Notes: generated by a model not told the origin, from the sequence alone. A stretch of DNA of 64,000 nt from Acrocarpospora catenulata (GCF_018476525.1 NZ_JAHCST010000035.1:1-64000), one strand, 5' to 3'; counted from the stretch's first letter, positions 14,399-23,183 are shown. Numbers and translations: made by a program.

Positions 14399-14899
14399 TC
14401 AGCGAGGGTCGAAATTCAGAATGAACCAATCTGTCAATAACTGAGAGTAATTGAGCAGATCCAGCGCTTTCCGGGATCCAACACCTTCGCTCTCGCCGTG
14501 CGCTATCAGATTCCTTTTATTGATAAGGAGAGAGATCTCTCTTTTTAACTCCGAATCATTGTTTTCAAATAACTCACGCAGATCCCGCTGCAATTCAGGC
14601 CCGAACCTACCAACCATTTCGATCAGGCGCTCAGGCTCGGGATTGTTAATGCGCGCGGTCCAAGACCTTGAGAAGAGGCGTACTCTCCCAAAGGACTTAT
14701 GCTCGATATATACCTGAAAGCATTCTTGTACCGTCTTCTCGAGATGCCCGCAAGTGCGAACAACTAGGAATCTAGCTAAAGCTTGCGTTACCTGGTCCGG
14801 CTCTTCGGGTGCCGGATACTCCACGAGCTTGGCCAGCGAATTCAGCTTCCTATCGAGATTCTGAAGTGTAAGCGATGGCCATGCAATCACGCCGCCCAT
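14399..14899 (-). CDS. HEPN-domain protein (MAE_28990-like), candidate ribonuclease toxin
   Basis: 166 residues, all-helical. The C-terminal part contains RNLIAHG at about 138-144, fitting the HEPN RX4-6H ribonuclease motif (R-NLIA-H). Upstream helices (LARFLVVRTCGHLEKTVQEC, LRELFENNDSELKREISLLI) match the MAE_28990/RiboL-PSP type of HEPN proteins, which are found beside DUF262 genes. Its ATG follows the DUF262 stop after one base, so the two are translated together. The expected role is RNA cleavage on infection, held in check or triggered by the DUF262 partner. This is inference from family and layout. Confidence 0.78.
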   Translation of the reverse strand: MGGVIAWPSLTLQNLDRKLNSLAKLVEYPAPEEPDQVTQALARFLVVRTCGHLEKTVQECFQVYIEHKSFGRVRLFSRSWTARINNPEPERLIEMVGRFGPELQRDLRELFENNDSELKREISLLINKRNLIAHGESEGVGSRKALDLLNYSQLLTDWFILNFDPR

Positions 14900-14900
14900 T

Positions 14901-16034
14901 CTAAGCTCTCGCGAATCGTCTCGTTGCTGTCTCTAGACGGGCCTTAACGCTCTCCTCGTCGGCGGTCGAGCGGCTAATTGCTGCAGGAAGCGTTGGGTCA
15001 CTCTGGATCTCTCGGATCGCGATTGCAACGCCATCGGCAGTAATTTCTCGGTCGAAGTCAAGACGACGCATAAGCCCAACGAACAACGCCTCAGTTAGCG
15101 CTGCGTTTACTTGGCTACTCTGGAATCGCACCGCCTTGCGCCCTACGGCCTCTGCGATTAGCTGACTCGTGCGCTTGAACAAGTCCTCAAGCACCGCTGT
15201 ATTTAGGTGCTGCAGAGTCCGGTGTTGCGCTGCGAAGTTGTTCAGAAATACTTTTAGTGGCCTTTTATAGGTTGGAGCGCTGGCATAGAGGGCGAGGATT
15301 CTTAGGATAAGCTCCTGATCGCGCAGGCGAGGGGATGGCTTTCCATAGATTGCTCGCCAGTCCTGGCCCTGGTTCAACTTCTCTAGGAAGTCGATGAATG
15401 GACCCGCATAGAGAGCCACCCGTATCTCATGTGGGGTGAGTTGAGTGCCTCCCGAATTCAGGCGCTCGAAAATCTGATATACAACTTCGAGGGATTCGCG
15501 TGAACCGTCTGTATCGACGATAGTTGCTTGAAAGAACGTGTTGTCCAAGAGGCGCCGCTGGTCCTCTGGAAGGGTCTCGTATGTTAGGCCTTTGAGCGGT
15601 TCCCCCACATTGCTCAGGGCAAATTGCTTGCCTTCAAATGTTCCATCATAGAATCGCTGGAGCGTACGCAATCGCTGCTGCCCATCGAGTACTAGATACC
15701 GTCGATCCGCTTGACGAACCAAAAAAATCCCTGGGATGGGGTAACCCAGAAGCAGCGACTCGATAAACCTGTCCATTTGAGGGCGCGTCCAAACAAATGC
15801 ACGCTGGAACCCTGCCGACGAGATTCGTTTGTCATCGTGGCCGAACGTTGGAACAAGAATATCGTTCTTATTGAGACGACGCACTAGGCCTTCTACGTCG
15901 AAGTCTTGACCAGAATAGGTTACCTGCTTTGGCGTCGGCTCTGCCTCAAGCAAGTCCAGTTTTTCTTGTTCGATTAGCTCTATCGGCTCTTCGACATCGG
16001 CGTTCTCTGGAGGGGACTCCTGCTGATCGTTCAC
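14901..16034 (-). CDS. DUF262 (ParB-like/GmrSD N-terminal domain) protein
   Basis: 377 residues from GTG at 16034 (VNDQQESPPEN). The open frame extends to 16298, but that part runs antisense through an IS256 fragment and lacks a family match, so it is rejected. The DUF262 core shows FVWTRPQMDRFIESLLLGYP, GIFLVRQ and the signature YLVLDGQQRLRTLQRFYDG (DGQQRL). Then come IFERLNSGGTQLTPHEIRVA and the helical domain to the end. The HNH (DUF1524) nuclease of GmrSD enzymes is absent, in line with the separate HEPN protein supplying nuclease activity. The DGQQR segment is thought to bind or hydrolyse nucleotide. It is co-transcribed with the HEPN gene (1-base gap). Confidence 0.83.
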   Translation of the reverse strand: MNDQQESPPENADVEEPIELIEQEKLDLLEAEPTPKQVTYSGQDFDVEGLVRRLNKNDILVPTFGHDDKRISSAGFQRAFVWTRPQMDRFIESLLLGYPIPGIFLVRQADRRYLVLDGQQRLRTLQRFYDGTFEGKQFALSNVGEPLKGLTYETLPEDQRRLLDNTFFQATIVDTDGSRESLEVVYQIFERLNSGGTQLTPHEIRVALYAGPFIDFLEKLNQGQDWRAIYGKPSPRLRDQELILRILALYASAPTYKRPLKVFLNNFAAQHRTLQHLNTAVLEDLFKRTSQLIAEAVGRKAVRFQSSQVNAALTEALFVGLMRRLDFDREITADGVAIAIREIQSDPTLPAAISRSTADEESVKARLETATRRFARA

Positions 16035-16198
16035 GCTGGAAGCGTACAGGCAGTCCTGTCCAGATGTCTGTGATTTACCTGCCGTGTGATTGCAGAGAGT
16101 TGACCACTCCTGTTGTCCGAGAAGCAGCGATGGCGCGACCGGGTCACGTCCCACTGAGTGGTGTAGTTCAGGCGTCGCGTGCGGCTCTGCCGGTTTGA

Positions 16199-16320
16199 CT
16201 ATGCCGTGAGTAGGTCGGGCTGTGCCACCAGTTGGGTGGCGGTGTCGGTCAGCAGTGCCATCGATCCTTCCGACAGGTAGCGGTCGGCCATCTGCCATTC
16301 ATCGTAGGCTTTCGACCAGG
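16199..16320 (-). mobile_element. IS256/Mutator-type transposase C-terminal fragment
   Basis: The minus strand reads SKAYDEWQMADRYLSEGSMA then LLTDTATQLV and stops at 16199. This is the typical tail of actinobacterial IS256-family transposases (DEWQ...RRYLSEGSM). About 40 codons remain, with no catalytic DDE region. The matching tail has one residue fewer than usual around DRYLS. It marks an old insertion between the defence cargo and the tRNA. Confidence 0.65.
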
Positions 16321-16343
16321 GCGGCGCCGGCCGAGCCGTAGCA

Positions 16344-16367
16344 GGGCCCCGGGACATCCCGGGGCCC
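16344..16367. terminator. Perfect GGGCCCCGGG hairpin left of tRNA-Ser
   Basis: A 10-base perfect stem (GGGCCCCGGG 16344-16353, CCCGGGGCCC 16358-16367) closes a 4-base ACAT loop and is followed rightward by TCTTCCATTT. It could be the terminator once attached to the tRNA-Ser transcript, or to the IS fragment. The short U-like tract lies on the right side, favouring rightward transcription. Confidence 0.5.
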
Positions 16368-16424
16368 TCTTCCATTTCCGCCGCTGAGCAGGGGAAACAC
16401 GCCCATCATCCATCCCGGACATAT

Positions 16425-16527
16425 CCCGGGAGCAACGACGAACAGGGGCTACAACTGGCTCATAGCTGCACATCAAGCGGGCGATCAACGATGGCTGCCA
16501 AGAAGCGTATGCGCTGGTAGATGCTGT
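16425..16527. repeat. Integrase-flanking segment, copy 2, beside tRNA-Ser
   Basis: Similar to 12945-13056 (see there). It lies 15 bases from the 3' end of tRNA-Ser, the position expected for an integrase-side att flank after integration at this tRNA. No integrase gene remains beside it, so this looks like the stub of an element whose integrase was lost. Confidence 0.5.
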
Positions 16528-16541
16528 TTCAGGAGGTAGGG

Positions 16542-16630
16542 CGGAGAGCGTGGGATTCGAACCCACGAGACCGGTTGCCCGGCCTAGCGGTTTTCAAGAC
16601 CGCCGCCATCGTCCACTAGGCGAGCTCTCC
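16542..16630 (-). tRNA. tRNA-Ser(UGA)
   Basis: The minus strand folds as a class II tRNA. The 7-base acceptor GGAGAGC/GCTCTCC is closed exactly, the D-arm reads GCCTAGTGG, and the anticodon loop is CTTGAAA with anticodon TGA. A variable arm of serine type and a T-arm GTGGGTTCGAATCCCAC follow. Its 3' end points to the accessory region, and tRNA 3' ends are the standard attB of AICEs. Confidence 0.95.
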
Positions 16631-16685
16631 TGGTGTGTCAGATGCACTGTAGTGCGTCAGGGGTGGGGGCGCGACCAGGAAACGA

Positions 16686-16717
16686 TCTCTCCCGCTTCGA
16701 GCGGGAAGCGGGAGAGA
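16686..16717 (-). terminator. Terminator of the ParA/MinD-like gene
   Basis: A 13-base perfect stem TCTCTCCCGCTTC/GAAGCGGGAGAGA (16686-16698, 16705-16717) with a 6-base loop starts 8 bases after the stop codon of the minus-strand ATPase gene. Confidence 0.75.
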
Positions 16718-16724
16718 AGGTGGG

Positions 16725-18884
16725 TCAGAGTTGGTCGGGGATTTCGGAGTAGCGGCGTTCGGTTAGGGACTGGGGGCCGGCGAAGCCGTCGCCGACGGAG
16801 GCGGCCAGTTTGAGGAAGGCTTCCTGGGTGGAGTCGAGCATGCGGTCCAAGTCGATTTCGGCGCCTTCCTCCAGGTGCGGGTCGTACGGCACGCGGATGA
16901 CGGCCCGGCAGCGGGCCGCGAAGTGGGCTTCCAGGCGGTTGAGGTCGACCGTGGACTTGGAACGGGGGCGTACGCTGCACAGCACGACAGAGGCCGCTTT
17001 GACGAGGTCTGCGTAGTTGTGGGCCTCCAGCCAGTCGAGGGTGGCGGAGGCGGCGCGGGCGCCGTCCACGGAGGGGGAGCTGACCAGGACGAGCTGGTCG
17101 GCCAGGCCGAGCACGCCGGACATGGCGGAGTGCAGGAGGCCGGTTCCGCAGTCGGTGATGCAGATCGAGTAGAAGTTCTCCAGGACCTGGGAGACCGCCT
17201 GGTAGTCGGCGGCGGAGAACGCCTCCGAGACCGAGGGGTCGCGGTCGGAGCCGAGGATTTCCAGGCGTGACTGGGTCTGCGAGGTGAAGGATCGAATGTC
17301 GGCGTACCGCCGGATCTGGGCCCGCTCGTTGAGCAGGTCGCGGATGGTGGCGGAGGTTTCGAGTTCGACCTTGTCGGAGAGCGTTCCACGGTCGGGGTTG
17401 GCGTCGACGGCGATGACGCGGTCGCCGCGGACCTGGGCGAGCGTGGCGCCGAGGCCGACGGTGGTGGTCGTCTTGCCGACGCCGCCCTTCAGGCTGAGCA
17501 CGGCGACCCGGTGGTGGCCGGCGGCGACGGGCGTACGGGCCCGGGCGATCAGGTCGCGGCGGCGGCGGACCTCGGAGGATTCGCCTGGCTTGATCAGACC
17601 GGCGGAGGCCTTGTAGATCAGACGGCGCCAGCCGTTCTCGGGCGCGTTGCGGCGGCCCTTGAGCAGGCTGAGCGGGTCCAGGCTGTCGGCGGATGGTTTG
17701 CCACTCGACCGGCTTGAGGTGGTACGCGTTGGGGAGTTGAACGCGGAGACGGGAGGGGCGGTCTGACGACGCCGCGGCTGGTACGGCTCCCGCTCCTGCT
17801 CTCCCAGATCGCGATCCCGGCCACGGTCGCGATCGTGGTCACGATCCCGATCCCGGTCGCGCTCGAAGGCGAGGTCGTCGCGGAGTGAGCCGCCGAACCG
17901 TTCGCCTCGCGCCTCATCAGCGCCGGAAGTCCCGAGAGCGCCGGGGATGACCCCGAAGGGCCCGCTCGATTCGTCCCGAGAGTCCCGTACGTCGTGCAGG
18001 TCCCGTACCTCGCGAGACTCCTGCGCCTGGGCGCGGAGATCACGAGGCTCGGGGAATCCGGCCGAGTCGAGGGTCCGGGGTTCGCGCGTGTCCCGCGACC
18101 GGAAGGCGTTGTCGCCGAGTCCGAAGGGGGTGTCCCGTGCCGCGAAGGGATCGTCCTGGGTTTCGCCCCCGGTGCCGAACTCCTCGCGCTTGCGTAAGTC
18201 GGCGCCGAAGCCGAGGGTGTTGTCCTGCTGTCCGAAGTCCCCGCGTGACCCGAACTCTCCGGTGTCCCGCCCCGCGAAGTCGCGCTTGCCGAAGTCACGG
18301 GACCCGAACCGTTCGGTGCTGTGCTCGCCCGGGAATCCCGGGATCGGTCCAGTGAAGCGTTCGGATTCACCAGAGTCGGGTTCCGTGACGGGTCGCGCGG
18401 GTTCCAGCCAGCCCCGAACCGGCTCCTCCGCGCTCTCCTCGTACGACTCGTACGGCTCAAAGGCGGGCGACGCCTGGGCCGCACGCTTCTCCTCGGCGAA
18501 GGCGCCGACGTTGTAGGAGTCGGTGTCGACCGGGGACTCCCCGAACGCCCCGCGCCCCGCGCCGAAGGGCGGCGTCCCGCCGGGCGGGTTGGTCGGCGCG
18601 TCGTCGTCCGCGGGAGCGGCGGGCGCGTCGGCCTCGACCGAGGTCCGGAAGAGCGGCGCCGGCTCGGCGGGTACGGACAGCCACGGGTCCTTGGGGTACG
18701 GCGAAGGAGCCTCCTCGGCGGGAGGAGGCGGCGGCGTGCCCAGCGTGGACGTACCGCTCGCCAAAGACGAAGCGGTAACCGCGCTCACCGCGATGTCGAC
18801 CTCGTCTGGCATCTCCTTGATCGCGTCAAGCCAGGCCAGCTGGTCTTCGAGAGAATGGGGATCCTCACGATCGTGTCTTGCCAC
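16725..18884 (-). CDS. EspI-like ParA/MinD-family ATPase with long disordered N-terminus
   Basis: 719 residues, GTG start after GAGGGGG. Residues 1 to about 440 are low-complexity and charged, rich in Pro, Asp and Arg. They contain an FGxRD-type run (FGSRDFGKRDFAGRDTGEFG), a pure Arg/Asp run near residues 345-362 and phosphorylatable Ser/Thr. The C-terminal 260 residues are a MinD/ParA ATPase with deviant Walker A KGGVGKTTTTVGLGATL, VIAVDANPDRGTL, ITDCGTGLLHSAM and LVLVSSPSVDGARAA. This resembles EspI-type proteins of actinobacteria, which modulate ESX/type VII secretion, but no ESX genes are in this window, so the client process is open. A strong hairpin terminator follows. Confidence 0.8.
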   Translation of the reverse strand: MARHDREDPHSLEDQLAWLDAIKEMPDEVDIAVSAVTASSLASGTSTLGTPPPPPAEEAPSPYPKDPWLSVPAEPAPLFRTSVEADAPAAPADDDAPTNPPGGTPPFGAGRGAFGESPVDTDSYNVGAFAEEKRAAQASPAFEPYESYEESAEEPVRGWLEPARPVTEPDSGESERFTGPIPGFPGEHSTERFGSRDFGKRDFAGRDTGEFGSRGDFGQQDNTLGFGADLRKREEFGTGGETQDDPFAARDTPFGLGDNAFRSRDTREPRTLDSAGFPEPRDLRAQAQESREVRDLHDVRDSRDESSGPFGVIPGALGTSGADEARGERFGGSLRDDLAFERDRDRDRDHDRDRGRDRDLGEQEREPYQPRRRQTAPPVSAFNSPTRTTSSRSSGKPSADSLDPLSLLKGRRNAPENGWRRLIYKASAGLIKPGESSEVRRRRDLIARARTPVAAGHHRVAVLSLKGGVGKTTTTVGLGATLAQVRGDRVIAVDANPDRGTLSDKVELETSATIRDLLNERAQIRRYADIRSFTSQTQSRLEILGSDRDPSVSEAFSAADYQAVSQVLENFYSICITDCGTGLLHSAMSGVLGLADQLVLVSSPSVDGARAASATLDWLEAHNYADLVKAASVVLCSVRPRSKSTVDLNRLEAHFAARCRAVIRVPYDPHLEEGAEIDLDRMLDSTQEAFLKLAASVGDGFAGPQSLTERRYSEIPDQL

Positions 18885-18998
18885 CGTGTTCCCCCTCGGG
18901 ATGGGCTAAAGGGGCAGCAACCACATTGAAGGTTAGCGCCCCGTAACACAACGAACGTGACCAACGGTCGAGTTCGCCGCTCCGTTACTTTAGGTGAC

Positions 18999-19946
18999 AT
19001 GCGCGCCATCCTCATTTCGGCCCCCGGCGGTCCCGAAGTTCTTACCTGGCAGGAAGTCCCCGACCCGGTTCCTGGACCGGACGAAGTGGTCATTGACGTG
19101 GCCGCTTCCGCCGTGAACAGGGCAGATCTCCTCCAGCGGCAGGGCTTCTATCCCCCGCCACCGGGCGCCTCGGAGATTCCGGGCCTGGAATGCTCCGGCA
19201 CGGTCTCCGAAGTCGGCGCGAATGTCGACACGGTGAGGGTCGGCGACCAGGTGACCGCGCTGCTGGCCGGTGGCGGATACGCCGAGCGCGTGGCGGTGCC
19301 CTGGCAGCAGGTGATGCCCGCGCCCACCGCGCTGGTGGACTCGGCTGCCCTGCCCGAGGTCGCCTGTACGGTCTGGGCCAACGTTTTCATGGCCGCCCGG
19401 TTGCGCAAGGGCGAGACCCTGCTCGTGCACGGCGGCGCCAGCGGCATCGGCACCATGGCCATCCAGCTGGCGAAGGCGTACGGCGCGAGGGTGATCGTCA
19501 CCGCCGGATCGGACGAGAAGGTACGGCGCTGCCTGGAGCTGGGAGCGGATGAAGGAATCAACTACCGAGAAGAGGACTTCTCTACCCGAACCGCGGACGT
19601 GATTCTCGACATCATTGGTGCGAAATACCTCAAGCAGAACGTGAACTCGCTGGCGGTCGGCGGCCGCCTGGTGGTGATCGGGTTGCAGGGCGGCGCCGTC
19701 GGCGAGCTCGATCTCGGCAAGCTGCTCGCCAAGCGCGCCTCGGTGCACGCCGCCGGGCTCCGCGCGCGGCCGGTGGACGAGAAGGGCGTCATCTGCCGGG
19801 GTGTGGCGGACAATGTCTGGCCGTTGGTGAGCGCGGGCGCCATCCGGCCCGTCGTGCACGCCAGGATCCCGATGGCGGACGCGGCCGAGGCGCACCGGCT
19901 GCTCGAATCTGGGGAACACGTCGGGAAGATCCTGCTAGTAAGTTGA
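18999..19946 (+). CDS. Zinc-free NAD(P)H:quinone oxidoreductase (PIG3-type MDR)
   Basis: 315 residues from ATG at 18999 (MRAILISAPGGPEVLTWQEV). An upstream in-frame start at 18957 would add 14 residues without family support. Domains: GroES-like N-terminus with VNRADLLQRQGFYPPPPGAS and GLECSGTVSEVG, then a Rossmann domain with HGGASGIGTMAIQLAKAYGA. The catalytic zinc ligands of alcohol dehydrogenases are absent. It probably reduces quinones or enones with NADPH in the cytosol. The bpa gene begins 5 bases after its stop, so both may share a transcript. Confidence 0.9.
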   Translation: MRAILISAPGGPEVLTWQEVPDPVPGPDEVVIDVAASAVNRADLLQRQGFYPPPPGASEIPGLECSGTVSEVGANVDTVRVGDQVTALLAGGGYAERVAVPWQQVMPAPTALVDSAALPEVACTVWANVFMAARLRKGETLLVHGGASGIGTMAIQLAKAYGARVIVTAGSDEKVRRCLELGADEGINYREEDFSTRTADVILDIIGAKYLKQNVNSLAVGGRLVVIGLQGGAVGELDLGKLLAKRASVHAAGLRARPVDEKGVICRGVADNVWPLVSAGAIRPVVHARIPMADAAEAHRLLESGEHVGKILLVS

Positions 19947-19951
19947 GAGCT

Positions 19952-20470
19952 ATGAACGCTGAGGAGAGCACCCCGCACGTGGTGGTCGTCGGCCCCGAGG
20001 GGCTTTCGGTCGGTGCCGACCAGGGGGAACCCGAGGAGCGGTCCATCGCTGACCTGGTTGAGCAGCCGGCCAAGGTGATGCGTATCGGCAGCATGATCCG
20101 CCAGCTGCTGGAGGAGGTCCGCGCGGCGCCGCTCGACGTGCCCAGCCGCAAGCGGCTCAAGGAGATCCATGCCAGCTCCATCAAGGAGCTGGAAGACGGT
20201 CTTGCCCCCGAACTCGTGGACGAACTGGAACGGCTGTCCCTGCCGTTCACCGACGAGGGCGACCCGCCCAGCGAGGGCGAACTGCGCGTTGCCCACGCCC
20301 AGTTGGTCGGCTGGCTGGAGGGCCTGTTCCACGGCATCCAGACCACGCTGTTCGCCCAGCAGATGGCGGCTCGCGCCCAGTTGGAGCAGATGCGTCGTGC
20401 CCTGCCCGGCGGCCTCTCCCAAGCCGCAGAGGACCAGGTCCACCAGCGCTCGCCCGGCCCCTACCTGTGA
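19952..20470 (+). CDS. bpa: Bacterial proteasome activator Bpa
   Basis: 172 residues (ATG at 19952; upstream alternatives lie inside the oxidoreductase stop region). It belongs to the Bpa/PafE family, a ring-shaped ATP-independent opener of the actinobacterial 20S proteasome. Visible features are an acidic N-terminus, the helical core (VMRIGSMIRQLLEEVRAAPL, RLKEIHASSIKELEDGLAPE, LVGWLEGLFHGIQTTLFAQQ, MAARAQLEQMRRALPGG) and the C-terminal GPYL. The penultimate tyrosine motif docks into proteasome pockets (GQYL in Mycobacterium). This shows that the host has a proteasome, as expected of this actinobacterial group. Confidence 0.93.
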   Translation: MNAEESTPHVVVVGPEGLSVGADQGEPEERSIADLVEQPAKVMRIGSMIRQLLEEVRAAPLDVPSRKRLKEIHASSIKELEDGLAPELVDELERLSLPFTDEGDPPSEGELRVAHAQLVGWLEGLFHGIQTTLFAQQMAARAQLEQMRRALPGGLSQAAEDQVHQRSPGPYL

Positions 20471-20526
20471 CGACCGGATGAGGCCGGTTTCCCCCCGGCC
20501 TCATCTCTTGTTCAACACCCCCCGGC

Positions 20527-21354
20527 TCACCCGTAGAGCTGTTCCAGGACCAGCGCCACCCCGTCGTCGTTGTTGGTCGCCGTGACATGGTCCACTGCGG
20601 CCAGCACGTCGCTGTGCGCGTTGGCCACCGCGTACGAGGTGCCCGCCCAGCTGAGCATGGGCAGGTCGTTCGGCATGTCCCCGAAGGCCACCACGTCCTC
20701 GGGCGGGATGGCGTGCCGGGCGGCCAGCCCCGCCAGCGCGGTCGCCTTGGTCACCCCTCGCGCGCTGATCTCGATCATCGCCCGCCCGCTGGAGTGGGTC
20801 GGTGTGACCAGATCCCCCACCAGGTCCGCCACCTGGCGGAAGAGGCTGTCCGCGTCGTTTCCCGGGCGCAGCGCGAGCAGTTTCGCGCAGGGCAGAGCGG
20901 TGAGCGTGTCCGGCGCCACCCTGGTGCCGTGTACGGCCTCGTGGTCCCAGTCGCCGACGCGGAAGGCGTGTTCGTAGGCGAAGCCCACTTCGTACTCCAC
21001 CGCGAAGCTGAGCTCCGGCACGCCCTCGCGCAGGCGCCGTACCACCTCGTCGAGCACGGGCCGCTCGATCAGGTGGGACTCCACGATGGTCTCGTTGTGC
21101 AGGTCGTAGACGAGCGCGCCGTTGGCGCAGATGGCCAGCCCGTGGTGGCGGACCTTGTCGGCCACGGCGTGCATCCAGCGGGGCGGGCGGCCGGTCACGA
21201 AGACGAGCATGGCGCCGGCCCGCTCGACCCCGGCGAAGGCGGCGGCGGTACGCGGCGAGACGGTGCCGTCGGAGCGGAGCGCGGTGCCGTCGAGGTCGGT
21301 GGCGATCAGCCGGGGCGGGCGGGACGGTCGATGGTGAAGCTGCGGGTTGGCCAT
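20527..21354 (-). CDS. HAD-superfamily hydrolase (Cof-type)
   Basis: 275 residues, ATG start. HAD motif I is IATDLDGTALRSDG, motif II FVTGRPPRW, a lysine in TKATALAGLAARHAI, and motif IV DVVAFGDMPNDLPML. The large cap between motifs II and III (about 80-190) is of the C2B Cof type. It is likely a cytosolic phosphatase of a sugar phosphate or nucleotide phosphate; the substrate cannot be read. Monocistronic, convergent with bpa. Confidence 0.88.
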   Translation of the reverse strand: MANPQLHHRPSRPPRLIATDLDGTALRSDGTVSPRTAAAFAGVERAGAMLVFVTGRPPRWMHAVADKVRHHGLAICANGALVYDLHNETIVESHLIERPVLDEVVRRLREGVPELSFAVEYEVGFAYEHAFRVGDWDHEAVHGTRVAPDTLTALPCAKLLALRPGNDADSLFRQVADLVGDLVTPTHSSGRAMIEISARGVTKATALAGLAARHAIPPEDVVAFGDMPNDLPMLSWAGTSYAVANAHSDVLAAVDHVTATNNDDGVALVLEQLYG

Positions 21355-21593
21355 AACACGTTCCAGTTTGCCGGGTGATGCTCACGCGCCGGACAAGGGC
21401 ATGTCGGGAGAAGAATTCTCCCCCGGACATGGAACACCCCGGGTCCGCCATAGTGTTAGATGGCATGGCGTTGTATTAGCTGTTCCCGCAAGCGAAACCA
21501 GTTCGACTGATATGAGCCACCCGGGGAGCTGTGCGACACACCGGGGTGCGCGAGGTGTGTACCCCACGATTCACTTCCTTAGGGAGAGCGTTA

Positions 21594-21797
21594 ATGGCTC
21601 AGGGAACCGTCAAGTGGTTCAACGCTGAAAAGGGCTTCGGCTTCATCGCCCCGGACGGCGGCGCGCCGGACGTGTTCGTCCACTTCTCCGCGATCACGGG
21701 TTCCGGTTACCGGAACCTGGAGGACGGCCAGCGCGTGGAGTTCGAGGTCACCGAGGGCCCCAAGGGGCCCCAGGCTTCGCAGGTGCGCGCCCTCTAA
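21594..21797 (+). CDS. Cold-shock protein CspA family
   Basis: 67 residues from ATG at 21594 with AGGGAG upstream ([20 protein letters not shown]). It is a single OB-fold cold-shock domain with RNP1 KGFGFI and RNP2 VFVHFSAI; full length. It acts as an RNA chaperone in the cytosol. A leader of about 120 bases precedes it (after the divergent HAD gene), as usual for csp genes where the leader can carry temperature or stability control. A strong terminator follows. Confidence 0.93.
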   Translation: MAQGTVKWFNAEKGFGFIAPDGGAPDVFVHFSAITGSGYRNLEDGQRVEFEVTEGPKGPQASQVRAL

Positions 21798-21810
21798 ACC
21801 ACTGACACAC

Positions 21811-21845
21811 TGAAGGCGGGGCCCTCCCTAAGGGCCCCGCCTTCA
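21811..21845. terminator. Bidirectional terminator between cspA and serS
   Basis: A 14-base perfect stem (TGAAGGCGGGGCCC, 21811-21824; complement 21832-21845) with a 7-base loop lies between convergent genes. Confidence 0.85.
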
Positions 21846-21868
21846 GCGTTGTTTGGGTGGCTCTCGCG

Positions 21869-23131
21869 TTATTTGAGCGGCTCCAGAACGTCGAGCCCCA
21901 CGTACGGCCGGAGCGCCTTGGGCACCACGACGGAACCGTCGGCCTGCTGGTGGTTCTCCAGAATGGCCACGATCCACCGGGTGGTGGCCAGCGTGCCGTT
22001 GAGAGTGGCCACCATCTGCGGACGCCCGTCGTCGTCGCGGTAGCGGACCTTCAGCCGCCGGGCCTGGAAGGTCGTGCAGTTGGAGGTGGAGGTGAGCTCC
22101 CGATACCGCCCCTGGCTGGGGATCCACGCCTCGCAGTCGAACTTCCTGGCCGCCGACATGCCGAGGTCGCCCGCCGCGGTGTCGATCACCCGGTACGGCA
22201 GCTCGACCTTGTCCAGCATCTCCTTCTCCCAGGCCAGCAGGCGCCGGTGCTCCTCCTGGGACTCCTCGGGGCGGCAGTAGGAGAACATCTCCACCTTGTC
22301 GAACTGGTGCACCCGGATGATGCCGCGGGTGTCCTTCCCGTACGACCCGGCCTCGCGGCGGAAGCAGGAGGACCAGCCCGCGTACCGATAGGGCAGGGAC
22401 GCCTGGTCGAGGATCTCGTCGGCGTGGTAGGCGGCCAGCGGGACCTCCGAGGTGCCCACCAGATACAGATCGTCCTCGGGCAGCCGGTAGATCTCGCTGT
22501 CGTGGGCGATGGTGAATCCGGTGCCCTGCATGGACTCCGGCTTGACCAGCACCGGGGTGATCATCGGCGTGAAGCCGGCCTCGATGGCCTGCTGCATGGC
22601 CATGTTGAGCAGGCCGAGCTGGAGCCGGGCGCCGACGCCCCGGAGGAAGAAGAACCGCGAGCCGGACACCTTGGCGCCGCGTTCCATGTCGATGGCGCCG
22701 AGCAGCTCGCCCAGCTCCAGGTGGTCGCGGGGGGTGAAGTCGAACGCCCGGGGCGTGCCGATCTCCTCCAGCACCGCGTAGTCGTCCTCACCGCCGACCG
22801 GGGCGGCCTCCTCGACGATGTTGGGCACCTTCAGGGCCAGCTCGTCGAGCTCGCCGCCGAGCCGCTCGGCCTCGGTCTCGGCGGACTTCACCCGCTCGGC
22901 CAGCTCCTTGGCCCGGTCGAGCAGCGCCTGCCGCTCCTCTCCGGACGCCTTCGACACCGACTTGCCGATGCTCTTCTGTTCGGCGCGCAGCGACTCGAAC
23001 GAGGTCAGCGCGGACCGCCGACGCTCGTCGAGCGAGAGCAGCGCGTCAACGACGGAGTCATCCTCACCACGGGCGCGCTGGGACGCCCGGAGCCGGTCCG
23101 GATCATCACGGAGGGTTCGCAGGTCAATCAC
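21869..23131 (-). CDS. serS: Seryl-tRNA synthetase
   Basis: 420 residues, GTG start, normal length. The N-terminal coiled-coil arm ([20 protein letters not shown] through about residue 100) grips the long variable arm of tRNA-Ser. The class II catalytic core follows, with [54 protein letters not shown] (motif 2) and [18 protein letters not shown] (motif 3). It charges serine tRNAs, including the tRNA-Ser at 16542 in this window. The 3' end is shared with the cspA terminator. Its upstream gap to pheA holds a perfect DnaA box. Confidence 0.97.
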   Translation of the reverse strand: MIDLRTLRDDPDRLRASQRARGEDDSVVDALLSLDERRRSALTSFESLRAEQKSIGKSVSKASGEERQALLDRAKELAERVKSAETEAERLGGELDELALKVPNIVEEAAPVGGEDDYAVLEEIGTPRAFDFTPRDHLELGELLGAIDMERGAKVSGSRFFFLRGVGARLQLGLLNMAMQQAIEAGFTPMITPVLVKPESMQGTGFTIAHDSEIYRLPEDDLYLVGTSEVPLAAYHADEILDQASLPYRYAGWSSCFRREAGSYGKDTRGIIRVHQFDKVEMFSYCRPEESQEEHRRLLAWEKEMLDKVELPYRVIDTAAGDLGMSAARKFDCEAWIPSQGRYRELTSTSNCTTFQARRLKVRYRDDDGRPQMVATLNGTLATTRWIVAILENHQQADGSVVVPKALRPYVGLDVLEPLK

Positions 23132-23183
23132 ACGTCAAAGGCTACCGAGGTACGACGACCGCCCGCGCCTCCGGCCACCCGCC

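Noticed and set aside
16035-16298. N-terminal extension of the DUF262 gene to 16298
   Set aside because: The extra 88 codons run through an IS256 fragment in another frame and match no DUF262 protein. GTG at 16034 gives a normal length.
18957-18998. Upstream start of the quinone oxidoreductase
   Set aside because: The added residues MTNGRVRRSVTLGD have no family counterpart, and the ATG at 18999 begins the conserved MRAILI strand.
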